From an uncultured Alteromonadaceae bacterium (GTDB lineage: Bacteria; Pseudomonadota; Gammaproteobacteria; Enterobacterales; Alteromonadaceae): a DNA stretch of 64,000 bases. The notes beneath the pieces are model-generated. The model saw only the letters and a list, made by a program, of their open reading frames with translations. It was not told where the DNA came from and searched no databases. Position 1 is the stretch's first letter. Every line of letters starts with the position of its first letter. Below are positions 57,966 through 64,000 of the stretch, piece after piece. A program made the translations under genes and the position numbers. The stretch is taken from positions 1 through 64,000 of the forward strand of contig CANMXU010000009.1 in the NCBI GenBank assembly GCA_947501935.1, in the 5' to 3' direction.

Positions 57966-59489
57966 CTAATCTTCACGGGTTACCCGTAAAACTTCCTCTA
58001 AGGTGGTCAAGCCAGCCATTACTTTATCAAAGCCGTCTTGTCGAATACTTGGCGTGGTGGTACGAATAAGTTTTTCAATTGCTTGTTCGCCTTTACCGTT
58101 ATGAATAAGTTCGCGTACCTTATCATCAACCTGTAATAATTCATGAATACCAGTACGGCCTTTATAACCTTTAAAGTTACATTCATCACAGCCTACAGCG
58201 CGATAAATAGGTAATTGGTTATCGTCTGCTAAACCTAATAAGTGTCGTTCTTCTTCATCAGGTAAATGTTCTGCACGACAATGTGGACAAAGGGTACGAA
58301 CTAAGCGTTGTGCTAATACGCCAAGCAAGCTTGACGAAAGTAAAAATGGCTCTACGCCCATATCTTCCATACGGGTAATAGCGCCAGCTGCAGTATTAGT
58401 ATGTAAAGTTGATAATACTAAGTGACCGGTTAAACTTGCTTGTACGCCAATTTGTGCGGTTTCTAAATCACGAATTTCACCCACCATCACCACATCAGGA
58501 TCTTGTCGAAGTATGGCGCGTAAACCACGAGCGAAGGTCATATCGACTTTAGTATTTACTTGGGTTTGACCAATACCTTCAATGGCATATTCTATTGGGT
58601 CTTCGACGGTAAGTACGTTACGTTCGTGATGATCAATTTGGGTAAGGCCAGCATAAAGCGTAGTACTTTTACCTGAACCAGTTGGCCCGGTTACCAATAT
58701 AATGCCGTGAGGTTTTTCAATAAGATCAGAGAAAAAGCCACGATTGGTTTCGGTCATGCCTAAGTCGATTAAGTCTAAACGCGCTGAGTTTTTATCAAGT
58801 AAACGTAAAACTACTCGCTCACCATGGCCTGTTGGCATGGTAGATACCCGCACGTCAACCGCGCGACCGGCAATTTTCAATGAAATACGGCCATCTTGTG
58901 GAATGCGTTTTTCCGCGATATCAAGTTTCGCCATAACTTTAATACGCGAAACTAATAGCGAGGCGAGTTTGCGATTCGGTTTTAATACTTCACGTAATAC
59001 GCCGTCAACACGGAAACGTATTTGCAAGGTTTCTTCGAAGGTTTCAATATGAATATCAGAAGCACGTTCTTTAATCGCTTCACTAAGCATGGCGTTAATT
59101 AATTTAATAATTGGCGCGTCATCTTCGTTTTCAAGTAAGTCTTCAGTTTCGGTCATTTCATCGGCAAGCGAGTATAAATCAACCTCGTTACCAATATTTT
59201 CCATCATCTGCTTAGCTTCAGAAGAGTCTTGCTGGTAGCCAATAGTAAGCTTTTGCTCAAATTCTTCAGCGGTTAAAATATCAAAAGCAAATGGTTCACG
59301 AACAATACGACGAACCTCAGAAATAAGCTCAGCAGAAACGCTTGCCAAACAATGTAAGGTATAGCCTGATTCATTTTGGCTCAGCAAAACGCTATGTCGC
59401 TTAGCAAAACCAAACGGCAGTGCTAAGCTAACAATAATTTCTGGTTGAGCTGCTTCATCAACCTCATGACTAGTATCAATATCGCTCAT
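57966..59489 (-). CDS. gspE: Type II secretion ATPase E
   Basis: 507 residues. An N1E/N2E region is followed by the ATPase core: '[21 protein letters not shown]', Walker A 'GPTGSGKST' at 268-276, 'TVEDPIEY', Asp box and Walker B '[16 protein letters not shown]', His box '[13 protein letters not shown]' and the tetracysteine zinc motif 'CPHC...CDEC' near residues 398-430. Powers pseudopilus assembly; cytoplasmic, bound to GspL. 2 bp after gspD. Confidence 0.97.
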   Translation of the reverse strand: MSDIDTSHEVDEAAQPEIIVSLALPFGFAKRHSVLLSQNESGYTLHCLASVSAELISEVRRIVREPFAFDILTAEEFEQKLTIGYQQDSSEAKQMMENIGNEVDLYSLADEMTETEDLLENEDDAPIIKLINAMLSEAIKERASDIHIETFEETLQIRFRVDGVLREVLKPNRKLASLLVSRIKVMAKLDIAEKRIPQDGRISLKIAGRAVDVRVSTMPTGHGERVVLRLLDKNSARLDLIDLGMTETNRGFFSDLIEKPHGIILVTGPTGSGKSTTLYAGLTQIDHHERNVLTVEDPIEYAIEGIGQTQVNTKVDMTFARGLRAILRQDPDVVMVGEIRDLETAQIGVQASLTGHLVLSTLHTNTAAGAITRMEDMGVEPFLLSSSLLGVLAQRLVRTLCPHCRAEHLPDEEERHLLGLADDNQLPIYRAVGCDECNFKGYKGRTGIHELLQVDDKVRELIHNGKGEQAIEKLIRTTTPSIRQDGFDKVMAGLTTLEEVLRVTRED

Positions 59490-59491
59490 GA

Positions 59492-61627
59492 TTATTGTTC
59501 TGCTGAGTCGTTATTTTTCAAACGGTCTACGTCTGTGCCTTTACCTTCATCGTCTTGCTTATTCATGTACTCATCAAAAGACGGTGGTAATTTTAATTCT
59601 TCATTCCACTCAGGCAATAACGGTATTTTCTCGTCGCTTAATAGCTCCATGCCTTCTTCTTTCTTAATAAGCTCAGTGGCACGAATATAGTTATATTTGG
59701 CTTTGGTCATTTCATTCATTAATTGTGCATCGCGAATAATGGTCGGGCGTAAAAATACCATTAGGTTACGTTTGCGTACCGAGTTGCCGGTTGATTTAAA
59801 TAAATGACCAAGAATTGGAATGTCACCTAAAAATGGTACTTTTTGCTCACTTTCTTGCACGTCTTCATCAATTAGGCCGCCCAAAATAACGGTTGCGCCA
59901 CTGTCAGCTAATACTGTGGTTTTAATTTCTCTTTTGTTAATTGAAATATCAACACCGGTGGTACCGCTCACTGAAGAAACTTCTTGTTCGATAGTTAATT
60001 GCACGCCTGAGCCTTCGTTTACTTGTGGGGTAACACGCAATTTAATACCGACTTCTTGACGGTCGACGGTTTGAAATGGGTTGTTGTTATTGCCACTCGC
60101 AGTAGAGCCGGTAAGAATAGGAATTTCTTGACCAACAATAAAATAAGCTTCTTCGTTATCAAGCGTGGTAATACTTGGTGTTGCAAGAATATTAGAGTTA
60201 GTGTCTGAACTTACCGCTTGTACAATAGCGCCCCAGTCGTCTTTCATAATACCGAACATCATGCCACTTACGCTGCCTAATGCTTGTGCTAATAGGCTGT
60301 AATCGCCTTCAATATCAGGAGCCTGATGTGCTTCTTGAACAACATTACCAGTATCTGGGTGTAACACTGCAGGAGTAAATGCACCTGGTGTTGATTTCGC
60401 AGCATGGGCACCCGCAGCTACTTGACCAAGAGAAGCAGGGCCATTGTTAAATTGGGTAAAACCGCCACTTTCGCTGTACCACTGCACACCAACGCTCATG
60501 CCGTCGCTTTCAAATACTTCAACAATAATCGCTTCAACCAATACTTGCGCACGACGAATATCAAGTTGACGAATAACCGCTTCTAAAGAGCGCAACATAT
60601 CAGGTTGAGCAGTAATAACTATGGTATTGGTATCAGCATGGGCTTCAATACTAATTTTACGCTTTTGGCTTTTTGAACTTGAAGTTTTAGTGCTTTGGCT
60701 TTCTGAAGCGATTGACTCACTCACCCCTTGCAATACTTTAACTAGGTCTTCTGCTTTTGAATATTTCAAATAATAAACACGGGTATTGCCATTGGTTGCT
60801 AGTTCGCTGTCTAGACGAGAGACTAAATCGGCAACACGTTCACGTGCTTGTACTTCACCGCTAACAATAACGCTATTGGTACGTTCGTCGGCAACAATTT
60901 TAGGAATTAAAAAGGTTGGTGTGCCAGCAGTTTTACCAGATGAGCTATTATTCATCGCTTCAATAATACGCACCATTTCTGCTGCTGAAGCATATTTTAA
61001 TGGAATAATTTGTACTGCTTGGTCACCCGCGCGGTCAACACGTTCGATAATTTTAACTAATCGATTAACTACCGCCGCAGTACCCGTTAGCATAATAACG
61101 TTAGCTGGGTCGTAGTTAACTACATTGCCTGAACCGGCTTGATCAGATAATTGGCGTAATAACGGCACTAATTCACGCACGGTAACATTTTTAACTTCAA
61201 TAACTCGGGTGACCATTTCGTCACCTATACCAGGGTTGTCATCACCAACCACAGGAATGGAAGAAGTTTTCGCGTCTTTATTGCGAATAATTTTAATGAT
61301 GTTGTTATCCATCTCAACCGCAGCAAAACCATAAACTTCTAAAACATTTAAGAAAAACTGATAATACTGTTCTTCAGTAAGTAAATCGTAGCTACGCACA
61401 TTAACTTTGCCACGAACGTTTGGGTCAACGATCATGGTTTTTTGCAAGTTTTTACCAATAATATTAACAAACTCGGTAATTTCAGTGTTTTTGAAATTAG
61501 GCGAATAACTTGCAGCATTAGCAGCCGATAATATTAGGGTATTTAACGCCAACGCTGCGAACAACATTAGTAATGATTTTTTAACAAGTTTATTAATAGC
61601 TTGCTTAGTAATTGAGAAAATTTTCAT
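59492..61627 (-). CDS. gspD: Type II secretion secretin D
   Basis: 711 residues. Signal peptide (cleavage near 'SAANAAS'), N0 domain ('[20 protein letters not shown]'), N1-N3 repeats ('[13 protein letters not shown]', '[20 protein letters not shown]') and the secretin core ('[19 protein letters not shown]', '[18 protein letters not shown]', '[16 protein letters not shown]'). Forms the outer-membrane pore. The C-terminal 80 residues are hydrophilic and may bind a pilotin; no gspS is in the window. Confidence 0.97.
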   Translation of the reverse strand: MKIFSITKQAINKLVKKSLLMLFAALALNTLILSAANAASYSPNFKNTEITEFVNIIGKNLQKTMIVDPNVRGKVNVRSYDLLTEEQYYQFFLNVLEVYGFAAVEMDNNIIKIIRNKDAKTSSIPVVGDDNPGIGDEMVTRVIEVKNVTVRELVPLLRQLSDQAGSGNVVNYDPANVIMLTGTAAVVNRLVKIIERVDRAGDQAVQIIPLKYASAAEMVRIIEAMNNSSSGKTAGTPTFLIPKIVADERTNSVIVSGEVQARERVADLVSRLDSELATNGNTRVYYLKYSKAEDLVKVLQGVSESIASESQSTKTSSSKSQKRKISIEAHADTNTIVITAQPDMLRSLEAVIRQLDIRRAQVLVEAIIVEVFESDGMSVGVQWYSESGGFTQFNNGPASLGQVAAGAHAAKSTPGAFTPAVLHPDTGNVVQEAHQAPDIEGDYSLLAQALGSVSGMMFGIMKDDWGAIVQAVSSDTNSNILATPSITTLDNEEAYFIVGQEIPILTGSTASGNNNNPFQTVDRQEVGIKLRVTPQVNEGSGVQLTIEQEVSSVSGTTGVDISINKREIKTTVLADSGATVILGGLIDEDVQESEQKVPFLGDIPILGHLFKSTGNSVRKRNLMVFLRPTIIRDAQLMNEMTKAKYNYIRATELIKKEEGMELLSDEKIPLLPEWNEELKLPPSFDEYMNKQDDEGKGTDVDRLKNNDSAEQ

Positions 61628-61643
61628 AAGTTAATACGTTCTT

Positions 61644-62621
61644 TTAATTATCGATACTAAAAAGTATTTCTGTTACATCATCATTACGAGAAACCAATAA
61701 TGATACTTCTTTTTCTTGTTTTAAAGCTTGTAATGCTTGGGCGGCTTCCATGGGTGCAGATAAGTCAAAACCATTCATTTGAATAGCTACATCTCCCGCC
61801 TTTAATCCTGCGTTGTTGAAAAACTCTGGATCTTTACCTGGCCTTAATTGATAGCCAATAATATTACCGTTTTGTCTTTTAGGTGATATTTTCAAATAAT
61901 CAGTAATTTTCCCCGGATTATCAGCAAGGTCTCTTTTTAAATTTTTTGCCTGCGCGCTAATGCTTTTATTATGTCGTTGGTCAACTACATTAGGTGACGA
62001 AATTCGTGCAGGGCTATGATGCGGAATATCAGCAGGCTGTGCTTTAGGTTGACGTACTGGCGGAGCTGCTCCATAAGCATAACCGTCAAGCATTAAGGTT
62101 TCTAAACGCCCTGACTGTTTTATTAAAACTCGGTCCATTAATACTTGTTCTAGTGTTGCGCGGGTATCGGTAATTTTATCACCAATACCGTATGTTTCTT
62201 GTTTGCCATTATTCTCTATTACAGCCGCAGAGATACTCGACTCGTCGCTGGCAACCGTTGCTGATAAAACTAATTTCAATCGGGTTTCAGGTACTTTCTC
62301 GACTTCTTCAACAACCTTCTCTACCGGCTTAGCATTATATTGGCCAAATAAATTTAACGACTGCAGTTCAGCAATACTGAGTTTTTCACTTTTTAAATTG
62401 GAGTTATTTGATGGTGTATTACTGACAATTGCACTCGATACTTGGTTATCTGTTGGCGTTAATATCAACCAAGTTATTTGCGCCGCCAAATAAGCAACAT
62501 AAAGCATCAACAACAGGCTGATGGATTTAGCGATTTTTTTTTGCGGTAATTTGGCGATAGTATCGCCTAGCGATACTATGTTAACTGGCAATTGCATATT
62601 TATATTACTAATATTTATCAT
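61644..62621 (-). CDS. gspC: Type II secretion protein C
   Basis: About 325 residues from ATG 62621; TTG 62642 and ATG 62597 are alternatives and no clear ribosome site decides. One transmembrane helix ('SISLLLMLYVAYLAAQITWL'), the HR domain ('LNLFGQYNA', 'LVLSATVASDESSISAAVIE', 'RVLIKQSGRLETLML') and a C-terminal PDZ domain ('PGKDPEFFNNAGLKAGDVAIQ', 'MNGFDLSAP'; read as two parts). GspC links the secretin to the inner-membrane platform and helps select substrates. First gene of the gspC-N operon. Confidence 0.95.
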   Translation of the reverse strand: MINISNINMQLPVNIVSLGDTIAKLPQKKIAKSISLLLMLYVAYLAAQITWLILTPTDNQVSSAIVSNTPSNNSNLKSEKLSIAELQSLNLFGQYNAKPVEKVVEEVEKVPETRLKLVLSATVASDESSISAAVIENNGKQETYGIGDKITDTRATLEQVLMDRVLIKQSGRLETLMLDGYAYGAAPPVRQPKAQPADIPHHSPARISSPNVVDQRHNKSISAQAKNLKRDLADNPGKITDYLKISPKRQNGNIIGYQLRPGKDPEFFNNAGLKAGDVAIQMNGFDLSAPMEAAQALQALKQEKEVSLLVSRNDDVTEILFSIDN

Positions 62622-62902
62622 ACATCTGAGAAAAAGCTTCAATGATAATACTTGACCATGGGCTCACCAACAAGGGGCTCAGTGTTTTTTATTACAAAAT
62701 TCTTTTTTAGCTGTCAAAGTAGCGAAACTTATAGGGTTATGATAATTTGCGCGATACTTTCAATTAACCTATATCAGCCCCTATAGGCTTTTCATTGTTG
62801 TGGTTTGTTTTTACGGGATATTTTGTACCTTTATACAATTAAAAAGTTTCAGAATGTAACTTTAAATTCCTGTGCAACACCCCTTAACAAGGTAAGAACA
62901 GT
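62622..62902. other. Divergent promoter region of the gsp operon and hslR
   Basis: About 280 bp carrying both promoters. Only short inverted repeats (for example CCTATA with TATAGG near 62770-62790) are visible; no operator, riboswitch or small gene was recognised. Confidence 0.5.
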
Positions 62903-63292
62903 ATGACTGAAAATAGTTCAACACGTTTAGACAAATGGTTGTGGGCAGCCCGTTTTTACAAAACTCGCGCCATTGCCAAGCAAATGATTGACGGCGGCAA
63001 GGTTTTTTATAACGGCCAACGCACTAAATCAGGCAAGGCTGTATCGATTGGCGACACCATTAAAATACGCCAAGGTTTTGAAGAAAAAGAAGTTGACGTT
63101 ATTGCTTTAGCAGACAAACGTCGTGACGCAACTTTTGCCGTCACCTTATATAAAGAAACAACTAACAGTATCGCTAGCCGAGAGAAAAATGCTTTAGCAC
63201 GCCAGCAAGGTATTTTACTTAGCCCTGCGTCAGATACTAAACCAGACAAAAAACAACGTCGTAAACTTCGACAATTTAAAGAAAGGATTTAG
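62903..63292 (+). CDS. hslR: Ribosome-associated heat shock protein Hsp15
   Basis: 129 residues. An S4 RNA-binding domain covers residues 8-65 ('TRLDKWLWAARFYKTRAIAK', 'GGKVFYNGQRTKSGKAVSIGD') and a basic C-terminal helix ends the protein (PDKKQRRKLRQFKERI). Hsp15 binds stalled 50S subunits that carry nascent chains after heat stress. It is followed by hslO 3 bp after its stop, the same pair as in E. coli. Confidence 0.96.
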   Translation: MTENSSTRLDKWLWAARFYKTRAIAKQMIDGGKVFYNGQRTKSGKAVSIGDTIKIRQGFEEKEVDVIALADKRRDATFAVTLYKETTNSIASREKNALARQQGILLSPASDTKPDKKQRRKLRQFKERI

Positions 63293-63295
63293 CCC

Positions 63296-64000
63296 GTGAG
63301 TGCTCAAACCGATGTATTAAACAGATACTTATTCGACAACCTTCATGCGCGAGGTGAATTAGTACAATTAAAGCAAAGCTATCAAGCGATTATTAATAAC
63401 CATAATTACCCAGCAGGCGTTCAACAACTGTTAGGTGAATTATTGGCTGCAACCTGTTTATTAACCGCCACTTTAAAATTTGAAGGCGATATAACTGTGC
63501 AACTGCAAGGCGATGGGCCGGTCGGTTATATGTCAGTTAATGGTAATCATCAGCAAGAAATGCGTGGTATAGCCCGTTTAGCTGAACAAACGACCGCGCT
63601 AGGTTTAAATGCTTTAATTGGTAAAGGTAATATGGTGATCACCATAAGACCTGAAAAAGGCGAACCGTATCAGGGTATTGTTGCTTTGGATCAAGACACG
63701 CTAGCGGCATGTCTTGCCCATTATTTTGAAGTATCTGAGCAAATTCCCACTAGCATTTGGTTATATGCCGATACTGAAAAACAACAGATGGCCGGTGCTT
63801 TAGTGCAACTTTTACCTGATAGCGACACTAAAGAACAGCAATTAGAAGACTACCAACATTTATGCCAACTAACTGACACAATAAAAGAAGACGAAATCTT
63901 CAGCCTTGACGCAGAAACGCTTTTATATCGTTTATATCATCAAGAAGAAGTTAGAATGTTTGAACCGCAACAAGTCAGTTATCAGTGTGGCTGTTCGGCA
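63296..64000 (+). CDS. hslO: Redox-regulated chaperone Hsp33, 3' end outside the window
   Basis: The gene starts at GTG 63296 with AAAGGA 8 nt upstream and stays open to the window end (235 codons). The N-terminus 'DVLNRYLFDNLHARGELVQL', 'LLGELLAATCLLTATLKFEG' and 'LQGDGPVGYMSVNGNHQQEMRG' (as separate blocks) are those of Hsp33. The last visible residues, 'VSYQCGCSA', are the first CxC of the C-terminal zinc/redox switch; the CxxC half lies beyond the window. Hsp33 is a holdase switched on by oxidation. Co-transcribed with hslR. Confidence 0.96.
   Translation, partial: MSAQTDVLNRYLFDNLHARGELVQLKQSYQAIINNHNYPAGVQQLLGELLAATCLLTATLKFEGDITVQLQGDGPVGYMSVNGNHQQEMRGIARLAEQTTALGLNALIGKGNMVITIRPEKGEPYQGIVALDQDTLAACLAHYFEVSEQIPTSIWLYADTEKQQMAGALVQLLPDSDTKEQQLEDYQHLCQLTDTIKEDEIFSLDAETLLYRLYHQEEVRMFEPQQVSYQCGCSA

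Overview
The window looks like a chromosomal segment of a marine, AT-rich gammaproteobacterium of the Alteromonadales, most likely Colwelliaceae (Colwellia/Thalassotalea type). The reasons are the protein content (yheT-yheU, cysQ-nudE-yrfG, a gspC-N operon and hslR-hslO in the order usual for Alteromonadales), the many TonB-dependent systems, the PEP-CTERM protein and the low-GC codon use. The assignment is inferred from gene content, not from a database search.

Region 1 (about 1-2.7 kb) holds the 3' end of a large surface protein with Ig-like repeats, a PEP-CTERM protein and a zinc-ribbon NUDIX hydrolase. Region 2 (about 2.7-36.3 kb) is a beta-mannan utilisation locus. Two modular GH5 endo-mannanases, a GH-A clan hydrolase with a DUF5060-like N-terminus and a CE2-like SGNH esterase attack (acetylated) mannan outside the cytoplasm. 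A TonB receptor and an SSS-family sodium symporter are the likely transporters. Inside, a cellobiose/mannobiose 2-epimerase, a GH130 mannosylglucose phosphorylase and a phosphomannomutase convert mannobiose to mannose phosphates; an AGE-family mannose isomerase candidate and phosphoglucose isomerase feed glycolysis. A GMC oxidoreductase, its Tat-carrying small subunit and an exported isomerase-like TIM barrel lie between the transporter and a mannanase and suggest an oxidative side branch. An arylsulfotransferase-like lipoprotein, a three-lipoprotein operon and two periplasmic solute-binding-like proteins are interspersed. A LacI-family regulator sits in the locus, and at least nine near-identical palindromes (TGTAACCGGTTACA) lie in the intergenic regions of the mannan genes, so the locus looks like one local regulon. 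Both mannanase promoters carry two such boxes exactly 22 bp apart.

Region 3 (about 36.4-43.6 kb) is mostly housekeeping or ordinary: a solute-binding-like protein, a metallophosphatase-like lipoprotein, a Sel1-repeat protein, a 42-residue membrane protein behind a textbook FNR-type box, yheT-yheU, cysQ-nudE and yrfG. Region 4 (about 43.6-50.4 kb) is a single-direction cluster: TonB receptor, Asp/Asn hydroxylase-like protein, TPR-sulfotransferase, a second sulfotransferase and SapC. It has the look of an uncharacterised receptor-plus-modification system. Region 5 (about 51-62.6 kb) is a complete gspC-N type II secretion operon, plausibly the exporter of some of the hydrolases. Region 6 holds hslR and the start of hslO, which runs off the window. 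No tRNA, rRNA, insertion sequence or CRISPR array was seen.
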